From SABI01 sp963677695 (GTDB lineage: Bacteria > Spirochaetota > Spirochaetia > Sphaerochaetales > Sphaerochaetaceae), in assembly GCA_963677695.2 (NCBI GenBank), contig CAXXUJ010000001.1:1612001-1676000 (forward strand): a stretch of DNA of 64,000 nt, read 5' to 3'. The notes below the pieces were generated by a model that was not told where the DNA came from, did no database searches, and saw only the letters and a list, made by a program, of their open reading frames with translations. The position numbers were made by a program, and so were the translations under genes. Below are positions 16,582 through 25,798 of the stretch, piece by piece. Within the stretch, counting starts at the first letter, position 1. Every line of letters starts with the position of its first letter.

Positions 16582-17826
16582 ATGTATAATTCGTTCTATA
16601 TCAATCAGTCAGATTTCATTGATGCTCTTTCGATAGCTCTTGAGCTTTCCAGTGTGGGGATCGTCGCCCACCACAGGAGAACCGCCGTGATCTCCGCCCA
16701 TATCGGACTTGAGATGAATATATCTCACACAGACCTTGAGATTCTCGTGAACGCAGCGATGATGCACGATATCGGAGCGGCAGCGAACTGGCAGGAAAAA
16801 CACTTCGTCACCCATCTTGATGAGGATGATGAGGTATTCAACCACGCTGAAAACGGGTACAAGGTGCTGATGCAGTCCGAAAAGCTCAAACCGATCGCGA
16901 TTCCGGTAAGGTATCACCATGACCGCTATAACGGAGGAAATCCGAGCGGACTTCAGGGAGAGGAAATTCCCCTTCTCAGCAGAATCCTCCATGTCGCAGA
17001 TAGAATAGAGGTTCAGGTACACAATAGCGAGCATATCCTGAAACAGAGAGAACGGATTCTCTCTCATTTCGATGATAATCCCGTGTTCGACCCGATGGTC
17101 GTCGAGCATGTGAGACGTCTTGCGAAGAAGGACTCCTTCTGGTTCGATATCACAGCACCCGGAGCGATCGACACGATCAGAAAGAAGGCGAATATCATAT
17201 CGACCGATAGATTCAACCTTCAGGACCTGACCAATCTCTCCGAGATATTCTCGGTCATCATCGACGGAACCTCCCCCTATACCTATTCCCACTCAACCAA
17301 CAACGCCCGCGTCTCTCAGAGCCTTGCTCTGATGATGGGGTTCAGTGAGAACGAAGGGAAGATGATGTACCTTGCAGGTCTTCTGCACGATATCGGAAAG
17401 CTCGGGATCCCAAATGAGATCATCGACAAGCCGGGGAAGTTGACGAAAGATGAATTTGACAGGATCAAACAGCATCCCTATTACTCCTTTATCATCCTGG
17501 AAAAGATTCCAGGGTTTACGACAATCGCTGAGTGGGCGGGCTATCACCATGAAAAGCTTGACGGCAGCGGTTATCCCTTCGGTCTCGATGCCGAAGCCAT
17601 TCCCTTAGGGAGCAGAATCCTCGCTGTCGCAGATATCTTCACCGCACTTCTGGAAGCGAGACCCTACCGAAAACCGATGACCATAGTCGAAGCGATGAAG
17701 GTGATCTGGAAGATGGTCGAGGATGGATTCATTGACAGAGGTGTGGTATCGAAGCTCGATATGAATGTGAACATGATGAAGGAGCTTATTGCACGAGATG
17801 AGGGAGTGATAGAAGAAAACAGATAA
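16582..17826 (+). CDS. Tandem HD / HD-GYP phosphohydrolase
   Basis: 414 residues, probably hydrolysing cyclic-di-GMP or a related nucleotide. The C-terminal half (about 220-405) is a full HD-GYP domain: LLHDIGKLGIP, HPYYSFIIL, and HHEKLDGSGYP, the signature. The N-terminal half (about 15-210) is a second HD domain with the same metal set (HHRR, MMHDIGA, HAENGY, YHHDRYNGGNP), but GYP is replaced by GNP. I chose the ATG at 16582 because GGGGGG lies 5 bases before it; the GTG at 16546 lacks this. It stands alone after the IS element, 40 bases ahead of the MMPL exporter gene. Substrate is inferred from the family. Confidence 0.88.
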   Translation: MYNSFYINQSDFIDALSIALELSSVGIVAHHRRTAVISAHIGLEMNISHTDLEILVNAAMMHDIGAAANWQEKHFVTHLDEDDEVFNHAENGYKVLMQSEKLKPIAIPVRYHHDRYNGGNPSGLQGEEIPLLSRILHVADRIEVQVHNSEHILKQRERILSHFDDNPVFDPMVVEHVRRLAKKDSFWFDITAPGAIDTIRKKANIISTDRFNLQDLTNLSEIFSVIIDGTSPYTYSHSTNNARVSQSLALMMGFSENEGKMMYLAGLLHDIGKLGIPNEIIDKPGKLTKDEFDRIKQHPYYSFIILEKIPGFTTIAEWAGYHHEKLDGSGYPFGLDAEAIPLGSRILAVADIFTALLEARPYRKPMTIVEAMKVIWKMVEDGFIDRGVVSKLDMNVNMMKELIARDEGVIEENR

Positions 17827-17865
17827 ATTCTGTTTTCCTGAGAATTTCTGTGGTATCATCGTGTG

Positions 17866-20001
17866 ATGGATGAAGAAAAAGGAATCGCCCGCTATGTGAA
17901 TTTTCTTATGAAGTGGAGTATTCCTGTACTCCTGCTCTTTGCCGTCATTCTCGCACTCGCTGTCGTTGAAATTTTCAATGTATCAACCGACACCCGTTAT
18001 TCGCTTTTCACTCCCTCTACAGCTTCACAGTCTGCAGGTTCTGATCTGCTCCGCAGTCATTTCGGCGGGGACTCGCAGCTGATCATCCTCATCCCTTCGG
18101 GAAGAGAACCTGATGAAGTGAGGGAGGTATCACACCTGGCGCGTCGGATTGAGAAACTTGATGGTGTCAGTGAAGTGATCACTCCTCTTCCCTCCCTTCT
18201 TGCCTTCTCTTCCGATACCGAGATCAGAGCGTATCTTGCTTCAGCTCCCAGAGATGAAGGTCTGCCACCCTTCGTTGACAAATGCGAGTACGCTGCATAT
18301 CAGGTGATGAGAGTTCTCATTGATACTTCTAATGGAACACAGCAGACGGTCAGGGCGATACGGGAAGTGCTGGATGAGAAAGCTCCCGGATCGGTTATCT
18401 CAGGGGAGTCAGTCCTTGAGAATAACATCCTTTCCTATATTCTCCAGCTTCTTGTGTTTCCTCCTTCTGCAGCGGTCCTGGCACTGCTTCTTCTCTTTAT
18501 CATCTTTCTTAAGTCGGTGAAACCGGCTGCCGCCGCGATTCTTCCTTCAGTTCTTGGAGGTATCTTCACTCTTGCTCTCCTTACCCTGATCTTCGGCTCT
18601 GTGTCCCTCATAAGTGTGCTCGCACCGACCTTTGTCATCGTGCTCACTGCGGCAGGACCTCTGAAGCTCACCGAGAGGGTGTTGAAGGGACTTTCTGAGG
18701 GAAGTGACAATAGAACTGCGATTACAGCTGCGGTGAACAGTGAGCTCAGGCCCTTTATTGCACAGTATCTCATAGCGGCAGCAGCCTTCCTCTCCCTCCT
18801 CTCCATCGATTCCTCACCGCTCAGGCAGCTGGGACTGGGAAGCGCCATAGGTATACTTCTCACGGGGATCGTGACCTGGATTATCCTTCCCATCCTCCTT
18901 TCGAAACAGAAACCTGTTTTCCTGAAACAGAAGGAGAGAAATACAATCGTAGTACACACCGGAGGAACGGTAAGGGCGATTCCCGCTCTCCTCATGTCTG
19001 TTGTGATCATCGCTGTCTCTGTTTCGGGTATCATGAGAGTTCAGTCGGACTTTTCTCTGCTTGACCTTCATTCACCTGATACAGAGGTGAGAACTTCAGT
19101 GGAGACAGTGAAAGAACTGACAGGAGGGGCCTTCCCTGTCACCCTCCTGATCGAGAGTGATGACCCCTACAGTATAGAAGCGGTGACTGCTGTAAGAACG
19201 CTTGAGGCTGCTTCAGGATTTCCTGCGGTATCTCTGTATTCACTCATTGCTTCCTACGAAGCAGAACAGAGACTCCCTGATGATATCCTCTCATCTCCCG
19301 AAGAAATGAAATCGGTGGTGAAAGAGCTTCTACAGCTTCAACCTCAGGTGATGGACTCCTTCCTTTCCAGGGATGGGGAAACAGGTAAGAGTTATCTCAA
19401 GGTGATCATCAATCTCGGTTCCCTCGACGCTGACCTGCTCTCCACTATCATGGGAACGAGTAAGCAGCTCTCTACCGGCAACCTTTCCGTCTACCCGGTA
19501 GGTACTTCCTTCGAGATACTGCAGATGAACACGATGATCAAAGGTCAACTCTTCTATTCACTCCTGGCAGCTCTCGCTGCAACGGTATGTATCACTGCCC
19601 TGATGCTGAAGTCACTCCGTTTCGCACTCCTCTCGGCAGTGCCTGCCGGTATGACCCTTCTCGCCATTTTCGGGGTGATGGGCTACACATCAATCGACAT
19701 CACCCCGGTAACAGCAGTCGGGGGGGCAGTGGCGATGGGAATCAGCTACGCATCAAGTATGTACTATCTCTGTTTCTATAGAGAACTGCACAGAAGAGGT
19801 ATTGCAGATTGTGAAAGAGAAGCTGTGAAGAGTACAGCAGGACCCATACTCTCAGGCGCTTTGGTGATTATCCTAGGGTTCACATCCCTGTTGATATCAC
19901 CGGTCCCGGCTCACACGGCACTTGCGCTGCTCTTAGCGCTCTCTGCCGTTCTCTCATCACTGTTTTCTCTGATGCTTTTTCCTGCTTTCCTGAAAAAATA
20001 G
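17866..20001 (+). CDS. MMPL/RND superfamily membrane exporter (HAE3-like)
   Basis: 711 residues with the two-fold RND layout: a helix near 17-40, an extracytoplasmic loop (about 41-185), five helices (about 190-340), a helix near 370-392, a second loop (about 393-560), and five helices to the end. The second half has TAVGGAVAMGISYASSMYYLCF, the kind of small-residue helix found in this family. Such proteins use the proton gradient to export lipids, hopanoids or hydrophobic compounds. Cargo is unknown. Start is the ATG at 17866 (a GTG lies just before it); there is no good Shine-Dalgarno. It is convergent with the flavodoxin gene. Confidence 0.8.
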   Translation: MDEEKGIARYVNFLMKWSIPVLLLFAVILALAVVEIFNVSTDTRYSLFTPSTASQSAGSDLLRSHFGGDSQLIILIPSGREPDEVREVSHLARRIEKLDGVSEVITPLPSLLAFSSDTEIRAYLASAPRDEGLPPFVDKCEYAAYQVMRVLIDTSNGTQQTVRAIREVLDEKAPGSVISGESVLENNILSYILQLLVFPPSAAVLALLLLFIIFLKSVKPAAAAILPSVLGGIFTLALLTLIFGSVSLISVLAPTFVIVLTAAGPLKLTERVLKGLSEGSDNRTAITAAVNSELRPFIAQYLIAAAAFLSLLSIDSSPLRQLGLGSAIGILLTGIVTWIILPILLSKQKPVFLKQKERNTIVVHTGGTVRAIPALLMSVVIIAVSVSGIMRVQSDFSLLDLHSPDTEVRTSVETVKELTGGAFPVTLLIESDDPYSIEAVTAVRTLEAASGFPAVSLYSLIASYEAEQRLPDDILSSPEEMKSVVKELLQLQPQVMDSFLSRDGETGKSYLKVIINLGSLDADLLSTIMGTSKQLSTGNLSVYPVGTSFEILQMNTMIKGQLFYSLLAALAATVCITALMLKSLRFALLSAVPAGMTLLAIFGVMGYTSIDITPVTAVGGAVAMGISYASSMYYLCFYRELHRRGIADCEREAVKSTAGPILSGALVIILGFTSLLISPVPAHTALALLLALSAVLSSLFSLMLFPAFLKK

Positions 20002-20003
20002 GG

Positions 20004-20489
20004 TCAGGGAAGAGGCCAGGAAGCGAGCTGCTGCTCAAGGTATGCACGCTCTGCGGTCTTTCCCGGTGACGCTCCGTGTATTGCGGTGAGGGAGGTCACA
20101 CTGCCGTCACGGGCAATGATCATCTCTTTAAGAAGGGGAAGGACTCTCTCTGTGCTGTCCTTGTGAGGATCTGCCTGCACTGTGACAAGATGAACTTCCT
20201 TGTTCTTGAACTCTCCTTTGCTGATGAAGCTGTTCATCACTGGGTTTTTTCTTCCTGCCCACACAGGGGAGGCGAGAATCACCTGATCGGCTTTGCTGAT
20301 CTCCTTCCAGGGATCACCTGAGAGGGGAATATCCTTCTGTTTCACCGAAGCGAAACCGGCAAGGATAAAATTTCTGAGCGGTTTTACCGGTGTCAGTTCC
20401 ACCAGCTTTGCGGAGAGCTTTGTACTCAGGAGTTCAGCTATGATGCGTGTGCTTCCGTTCCTTGAAAAATAGACAACTGCAGTTTCCAT
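20004..20489 (-). CDS. Flavodoxin family protein
   Basis: 161 residues. The N-terminus VVYFSRNGSTR is the FMN phosphate-binding loop of flavodoxins, and ASPVWAGRKNPVMNSFI is the second flavin loop. It matches the short flavodoxin/NADPH-dependent FMN reductase-like group (compare the flavodoxin-like protein BilS or domain Flavodoxin_4) rather than an electron-carrier flavodoxin with an acidic pattern. AAGGAG precedes the ATG. It is divergent from an ArsR gene, sharing a 131-base promoter region, so it may be that regulator's target. Confidence 0.8.
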   Translation of the reverse strand: METAVVYFSRNGSTRIIAELLSTKLSAKLVELTPVKPLRNFILAGFASVKQKDIPLSGDPWKEISKADQVILASPVWAGRKNPVMNSFISKGEFKNKEVHLVTVQADPHKDSTERVLPLLKEMIIARDGSVTSLTAIHGASPGKTAERAYLEQQLASWPLP

Positions 20490-20586
20490 ATATCACTCCT
20501 TCAGTTTCACAGCATATACCCGTTTCAGCAAATCAGGAAGGGAAGAATCTTGAGGATTCCATGAAAAAACGAAGAGAGGGGGAAGA

Positions 20587-20614
20587 TTGACACTGAGCTC
20601 CTTTCGGGTAGAAT
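20587..20614 (+). promoter_or_regulatory. Strong sigma-70 promoter of the arsR gene
   Basis: TTGACA (20587-20592) and TAGAAT (20609-20614) are 16 bases apart. The expected transcript start, 7 bases downstream, falls on the A of the ATG at 20621, so the mRNA is probably leaderless. Confidence 0.8.
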
Positions 20615-20620
20615 GAATGC

Positions 20621-20959
20621 ATGTTGAGCGTTGAAGAAAAACAGCAGATATCATCAGCGGCGGCGCTGTTCAAACTCCTTTCCCACCCGGTGAGGGTGCA
20701 GATCCTTGATCTTCTGACCAGGGGTCCTCAAAGTGTGAGCGAGATAGCCTCTGAGCTTGCGCTCAGCCAGTCCTCTGTGAGCAAGCACCTCTCTCAGATG
20801 AGGGATGCCGATATCATTTCAATGGAACGGCAGGGAGTTCAGATGATCTGCTCTGTGCGCATGAAATGCGCTGAAACGCTTCTTGCCTGTGCGAAGGATC
20901 CTCAGAGCGCTCCGTCAAGCGGGGTTGTTCCTGTTCCCTTCAGGCCCGGATGCGAATAA
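20621..20959 (+). CDS. ArsR-family transcriptional regulator
   Basis: A 112-residue winged-helix repressor: ALFKLLSHPVRVQILDLL (alpha helices 1-2), then the recognition region SEIASELALSQSSVSKHLSQM (about 45-65) and a beta wing. Cysteines lie at CSVRMKC, at LLAC and in the tail GCE near the end; these could bind metal or sense thiol-reactive agents, but the classic ArsR ELCVCDL motif is absent. No Shine-Dalgarno precedes the ATG and the promoter places +1 on the start codon, so translation is probably leaderless. It is divergent from the flavodoxin gene and upstream of the dpp operon. Confidence 0.85.
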   Translation: MLSVEEKQQISSAAALFKLLSHPVRVQILDLLTRGPQSVSEIASELALSQSSVSKHLSQMRDADIISMERQGVQMICSVRMKCAETLLACAKDPQSAPSSGVVPVPFRPGCE

Positions 20960-21078
20960 TATCAGAGATGTGAATTAAATCATATGAAAGGCTCTAGGGA
21001 ATTGTATGAGCGTATCCTCTCACATTAGATTGAAATGACCGAATCCTCCTATTTTCTTGCACAGCAAGGGTATTTTAA

Positions 21079-21096
21079 ATTTACATAATTGTAAAT
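21079..21096 (+). promoter_or_regulatory. Palindrome upstream of the dpp-type operon
   Basis: ATTTACA-TAAT-TGTAAAT: perfect 7-bp arms in an AT-rich promoter gap, 85 bases before the binding-protein start. A plausible operator for an unknown regulator, possibly the neighbouring ArsR. Confidence 0.5.
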
Positions 21097-21180
21097 ATTG
21101 TAAATAAAGTATTTATAATTGTGTTTTAATGTGATGTGGTGCATAATTTCAGGATATTAAAAATTTTTATGGGGGTAACT

Positions 21181-22776
21181 ATGAAAAAAGTATTACTTTT
21201 TGCTCTGATCCTTTTACTGCCCGCAGCTATCTTCGCTGCAGGAGCCGCAGAGACTTCCACTGCAGGATCTGATGACTCGAAGATGGGTGGCGTCCTTGTA
21301 TTCGGACGTTCAGGCGACTCAGTCAGCCTCGACCCGGCTAGAGAGACCGACGGTGAAACCTTTTATGCAACTACAGCGGTGTTCGATACACTTGTCGAAT
21401 TCGTTCCCGGAGAGACAGCAGTGAAACCTGCCCTTGCCGAGAGCTGGGATATCGAAGACGGTGGTCTCACCTACGTCTTCCACCTGAGAGAAGGTGTGAA
21501 ATTCCACGACGGAACTCCTTTCAATGCTGAAGCAGTCGTATTCAGTTTCGAACGCCAGTTCAAGGAAGACAACCCGTACTATAGCCAGGGACCCTGGAAG
21601 TACTGGGGCTACATGGGAATGAGCGATATCGTTGAGAGTGTTGTAGCTGTTGATGATCTCACTGTCAGATTCAATCTCAAGGTCGTCGAAGCTCCCTTCA
21701 TTGCAAACCTCGCAATGGACTTCGCTTCCATCGTATCACCCACTGCTGTTGCAAAGTACGGCGACGATTTCAAGAACAATCCTGTCGGTACCGGTGCTTT
21801 CATATTTGAACAGTGGAACAAGGATTCCGATATCGTATTCAGCAGAAACGAGAATTACTGGGACGGTCCGGTCTATCTTGACCGCCTGATCCTCAAGGTC
21901 ATTCCCGATGCCACCGCACGCTGGCTCGCTCTCCAGAAGGGTGAAGTTGACCTCATCGACTTCCCTTCAGCCGAAGACCTTCCTGCCATGGAAGCTGATC
22001 CCGATATCCAGCTGATCCAGCAGCCCGGACTGAACGTCGGTTACCTTGCTCTCAATACACAGAAGAAACCCTACGACAACAAGCTTGTCCGCCAGGCGAT
22101 GAACTATGCAATCGACCAGGCAGAGATTGTCGAAGCTGTCTACGGTTCAGCAGGACAGGTAGCGAAGAATCCTCTTCCTCCAACCATGTGGTCATATAAT
22201 GACGATATCGAAGACTACGGTTACGATCCTGAGAAGGCAAAGGCTCTTCTCAGGCAGGCAGGCTACCCGAACGGATTCAGTACCGAACTGTGGGCAATGC
22301 CTGTTTCCCGCCCATACAACCCGAATGCAAGAAAGGTTGCAGAGATCATGCAGGCTCAGCTTGCCAAGGTCGGCATCGATGCTGAGATCATAAGCTACGA
22401 ATGGGGTACCTATCTCGACAAGACCGATATGGGTGAACACCAGGCTGCAATGCTCGGTTGGACAGGTGATAACGGTGACCCTGATAACTTCCTCTGGGTT
22501 CTCCTCTCTGCTCAGGCAGCAGAGCTTCCCGCAGGAAATATCGCACTGTGGAAGAACGCTGAGTTCACTGCTCTGATCAAGGAGGCTAAGGAAACTGGCG
22601 ATCCTGCTGTAAGAACGAGACTCTATGAAGAGGCACAGGTCGTCTTCCATGAAGAGGCTCCCTGGGTACCTATCGCTCACTCTGTCGTTACAGTTCCTGC
22701 CAAGGAAAGTGTCAAGGACTTTGTGATCTATCCTACAGGAAAGAGAGTGTTCAAGCACGTCTATCTTGAAGACTAG
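21181..22776 (+). CDS. dppA: Peptide/nickel ABC transporter substrate-binding protein
   Basis: A 531-residue family-5 extracellular solute-binding protein that captures di- or oligopeptides (some members bind nickel or haem). The signal peptide ends FAAGAAETS, with no lipobox Cys, so it is probably cleaved by signal peptidase I. Family motifs: GRSGDSVSLDPARETDGETFY, LAESWDIEDGGLTYVFHLREGVKFHDG and the C-terminal EAPWVPIAHS. I chose the ATG at 21181, with GGGGGTAA before it; an upstream GTG at 21136 adds residues outside the signal peptide. First gene of dppABCDF, followed by two hairpins. Confidence 0.9.
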   Translation: MKKVLLFALILLLPAAIFAAGAAETSTAGSDDSKMGGVLVFGRSGDSVSLDPARETDGETFYATTAVFDTLVEFVPGETAVKPALAESWDIEDGGLTYVFHLREGVKFHDGTPFNAEAVVFSFERQFKEDNPYYSQGPWKYWGYMGMSDIVESVVAVDDLTVRFNLKVVEAPFIANLAMDFASIVSPTAVAKYGDDFKNNPVGTGAFIFEQWNKDSDIVFSRNENYWDGPVYLDRLILKVIPDATARWLALQKGEVDLIDFPSAEDLPAMEADPDIQLIQQPGLNVGYLALNTQKKPYDNKLVRQAMNYAIDQAEIVEAVYGSAGQVAKNPLPPTMWSYNDDIEDYGYDPEKAKALLRQAGYPNGFSTELWAMPVSRPYNPNARKVAEIMQAQLAKVGIDAEIISYEWGTYLDKTDMGEHQAAMLGWTGDNGDPDNFLWVLLSAQAAELPAGNIALWKNAEFTALIKEAKETGDPAVRTRLYEEAQVVFHEEAPWVPIAHSVVTVPAKESVKDFVIYPTGKRVFKHVYLED

Positions 22777-22785
22777 TATTCTCTA

Positions 22786-22838
22786 GATCGGGTCTCACCG
22801 ACCCGATCCACCGTTCACCCCCTCAAAAAGGGGGTGAA
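22786..22838 (+). other. Two intercistronic hairpins between dppA and dppB
   Basis: GATCGGGTC/GACCCGATC (22786-22794 and 22800-22808) and TTCACCCCC/GGGGGTGAA (22814-22822 and 22830-22838) are both perfect 9-bp stems with 5- and 7-base loops. No T-tract follows either. They are probably mRNA stabilisers or attenuators between the binding protein and permease genes, like the hairpin after aapJ. Confidence 0.85.
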
Positions 22839-22862
22839 TCCGCTTATTCGGAGCCTACATCG

Positions 22863-23879
22863 ATGTTCAAACATATTCTCAAACGACTGGCACTCCTTCT
22901 CCCCACCATTTTAGGGGTAGTGACGCTGGTCTTCTTCATGATAGCCCTCGCTCCAGGAGACCCTGCCAGGGTCATGCTCGGCGAGAGAGCGAACGCGGCA
23001 CAGATCGCACAGCTGAGAGCCGAACTCGGCCTTGATGAACCCCTTATCAAGCAGTACGGACTCTACCTTGCCCGCATAGCCCATTTCGATCTCGGGAAAT
23101 CGATCACGAGTGGACAGAAGGTGGCTGACGAGATCGGGAAACTGTTCCCGGCAACGATCGAGCTTGCCCTCACTGCCATGATATTCGCTTCCCTCCTCGG
23201 GATATTCCTCGGGGTCACCAGCGCGATAAAACGGAATACCTGGGTCGATTACACGACCATGGGGGGTGCCCTGTTCGGGGTCTCCATGCCTGTGTTCTGG
23301 CTCGGCCTTGTTCTCATCATGATCTTTTCCGTGTGGCTCGACCTCCTTCCCACGGGTGGAAGGATGAACATCCGATACTACTTCACCCCCATCACGAACT
23401 TCTACGTGATCGACGGCTTCATTCTCCTGTTCAAGGAGGGGACGCCGAAATACCTTCTCTCTGCAATCCAGCACCTGATTCTTCCGACGATCGCACTGGG
23501 AACCATCCCCCTTGCAATCATCGCGAGAACGACACGGTCAAGCATGCTTGAAGTGCTTCAGCAGGATTATATAAAGACTGCACGCTCCGCAGGAATCAAA
23601 GAAAAGAGGGTGATCTACCGCTATGCGCTGCGCAATGCCCTTCTCCCTGTGATCACAGTGATCGGCATACAGTTCGGGCTTCTCCTCTCGGGAGCAATCC
23701 TCACCGAGACGGTATTCAGCTGGCCAGGCATAGGTAAGTGGCTTTACGTCGCCATCGGGGCGAGGGATTACCCCTCGGTTCAGGGCGGTATCATCTTCAT
23801 CTCAGTCTTCTTCGTCCTGATCAACCTTGCCGTCGATATCCTCTATTCGGTGGTGAACCCGAAGATCAGATTACAATAA
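22863..23879 (+). CDS. dppB: Peptide/nickel ABC transporter permease, DppB type
   Basis: A 338-residue inner-membrane permease with about six helices. The family N-terminus FKHILKRLALLLPTILGV and IALAPGDPARVMLGE are present. The C-terminal half has the EAA-type loop YIKTARSAGIKEKRVIYRYALRNALLPVI and GAILTETVFSWPGIGKW. It pairs with DppC. It lies 86 bases after dppA, across two hairpins. Confidence 0.92.
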   Translation: MFKHILKRLALLLPTILGVVTLVFFMIALAPGDPARVMLGERANAAQIAQLRAELGLDEPLIKQYGLYLARIAHFDLGKSITSGQKVADEIGKLFPATIELALTAMIFASLLGIFLGVTSAIKRNTWVDYTTMGGALFGVSMPVFWLGLVLIMIFSVWLDLLPTGGRMNIRYYFTPITNFYVIDGFILLFKEGTPKYLLSAIQHLILPTIALGTIPLAIIARTTRSSMLEVLQQDYIKTARSAGIKEKRVIYRYALRNALLPVITVIGIQFGLLLSGAILTETVFSWPGIGKWLYVAIGARDYPSVQGGIIFISVFFVLINLAVDILYSVVNPKIRLQ

Positions 23880-23891
23880 GGAACAAATTCA

Positions 23892-24773
23892 GTGGATACA
23901 GCAGTTAAAGAAGAGATCATCATCGCAGACCCGACTCCGTTCCAGGAAACGTGGTTCCATCTGAAGAAGAACAAGGGGGCTATGGTCGGACTCGGTATCA
24001 TAACCCTGTTCGTTCTCATGGCAGTTCTGGCCCCTCTCATTAGTCCGTACGATCCTCTGGCACAGGTCATTGAGGATAGAAAGACTCCGATGTTCACCGA
24101 TGGGCATCTGTTCGGTACAGACGACCTCGGCCGTGATATGCTCTCGCGCCTCATCTACGGCGCAAGAATTTCCATGGCTATCGGAGTTGTCAGTGTAGGC
24201 ATCTCCTTAGTATTCGGTATTCTCATAGGAGTGACCAGCGCCTATTTCGGAGGCATCTATGACAAGATCGTGATGCGCCTGATAGATATCATGCTCGCCT
24301 TTCCCTATATTCTTCTCACCATCGTTATCGTCTCCCTCCTTGGACCGTCCCTGCTCAATGCGATGATCGCCATCGGTATCTCCCAGATACCCCGCTACGC
24401 ACGTGTCGTACGTGCTTCGGTTCTTGCAGAGAAGGAAGCGGACTACGTCCTGGCGGAGAGGGCTCTGGGAGCGGGACACCTGGAACTGATGTTCCTGACG
24501 ATTCTACCGAACTGTCTCTCTCCCACCATTGTTCAGGCGACGCTCGGTATCGGGGAAGCGATTCTCTCCTCTGCCGGACTCAGTTTCCTCGGGCTCGGGG
24601 CTCAGCCCCCTACACCCGAATGGGGACTCATGATAGCAAGCAGCAAGGAATTCATCACCAATGCGTGGTGGATAGTCACCCTGCCCGGTATTGCGATTCT
24701 TCTCGCGGTTCTCGGCTTCAATCTCTTCGGTGACGGTCTGAGAGATATTCTCGACCCGAAGATGAGAAACTAG
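23892..24773 (+). CDS. dppC: Peptide/nickel ABC transporter permease, DppC type
   Basis: A 293-residue inner-membrane permease partnering DppB. It has HLKKNKGAMVGLGIITLFVLMAVLAPLI at the N-terminus, LFGTDDLGRDMLSRLIYGAR, and the ABC-contact loop DYVLAERALGAGHLELMFLTILPNCL. The start is GTG 23892, with AAGGAAC upstream. Twelve bases separate it from dppB and 11 from dppD. Confidence 0.92.
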   Translation: MDTAVKEEIIIADPTPFQETWFHLKKNKGAMVGLGIITLFVLMAVLAPLISPYDPLAQVIEDRKTPMFTDGHLFGTDDLGRDMLSRLIYGARISMAIGVVSVGISLVFGILIGVTSAYFGGIYDKIVMRLIDIMLAFPYILLTIVIVSLLGPSLLNAMIAIGISQIPRYARVVRASVLAEKEADYVLAERALGAGHLELMFLTILPNCLSPTIVQATLGIGEAILSSAGLSFLGLGAQPPTPEWGLMIASSKEFITNAWWIVTLPGIAILLAVLGFNLFGDGLRDILDPKMRN

Positions 24774-24784
24774 AGGAGCCTGCA

Positions 24785-25798
24785 ATGAGCGATACACACA
24801 ACGATATGTTACTGGAAATGGAAAACCTCAACTTCTCCTTCAAAACCCAGAGAGGGGTCGTGAAGGCTGTGAGAGATCTATCCATCACTATCAAGCGGGG
24901 AGAGACTCTCACTCTGGTAGGAGAATCGGGGTGCGGCAAGTCAGTGACTGCCCATTCAATCAACCAGCTCAACCCCATGCCCCCGGGGCGTGTGGACAGC
25001 GGAAAGATCCTTTTCAACGGAACCGATCTCCTTACATTGAAGAAAGGGGAGATAGAGAAGATGAGGGGAACACAGATCTCCATGATCTTCCAGGAGCCGA
25101 TGACGGCTCTCAACCCTGTCTTCACTGTCGGTTCCCAGATAGCTGATGTGTTCATGACACATCAGGGAATGAAAAAGGAACAGGCTATGGAGAAAGCGGA
25201 GGAGCTGTTCCGTCTCGTGAAGATTCCTGCCCCGGAGAGAAGAATCCACTCCTACCCCCATCAGCTTTCAGGCGGGATGAGACAGAGGGCGATGATAGCC
25301 ATGGCACTTGCCTCTCCTCAGCCGGGACTCATGATTGCCGATGAGCCGACCACAGCCCTTGATGTGACCATCCAGGCTCAGATTCTTGACCTGTTGAGTG
25401 ATCTCAAACAGCAGATAGAGATGTCGATCCTCCTTATCACACACGATATGGGGGTCGTAGCAGAGATGGCCGACAGGGTTGTTGTCATGTATGCGGGAAG
25501 GAAGGTGGAGGAAGCGGATGTGAATGCGATCTTCGCCGATCCCCGTCATCCCTATACCCTCGGTCTGCTTAACTCGCTTCCGTCAAACCCGAAATACAGG
25601 AATGCGAAACGGCTTGAGGCGATTACCGGGACCGTACCTGATCTCCTCACCATAGAAGAGGGGTGTCCGTTTGCAAACAGATGCGAGTACGCAAGCAATC
25701 TCTGTCAGGAATCGTTTCCTGAAGAGACCGTGTTGAACGAGACTCACTCGGTGTGGTGCCACAACTATGAGAGTGTGAAAAGGGAGAGTGTCCAGTGA
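24785..25798 (+). CDS. dppD: Peptide/nickel ABC transporter ATP-binding protein, DppD type
   Basis: A 337-residue ATPase. Walker A GESGCGKS, Q-loop IFQEPMTALNP, signature LSGGMRQR, Walker B MIADEPTTALD and H-loop LITHDMGV are present. The C-terminal oligopeptide-transporter domain holds the Cys cluster CPFANRCEYASNLC and a later Cys, which bind an Fe-S cluster in the family. Its stop overlaps the dppF start (GTGA). Confidence 0.92.
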   Translation: MSDTHNDMLLEMENLNFSFKTQRGVVKAVRDLSITIKRGETLTLVGESGCGKSVTAHSINQLNPMPPGRVDSGKILFNGTDLLTLKKGEIEKMRGTQISMIFQEPMTALNPVFTVGSQIADVFMTHQGMKKEQAMEKAEELFRLVKIPAPERRIHSYPHQLSGGMRQRAMIAMALASPQPGLMIADEPTTALDVTIQAQILDLLSDLKQQIEMSILLITHDMGVVAEMADRVVVMYAGRKVEEADVNAIFADPRHPYTLGLLNSLPSNPKYRNAKRLEAITGTVPDLLTIEEGCPFANRCEYASNLCQESFPEETVLNETHSVWCHNYESVKRESVQ

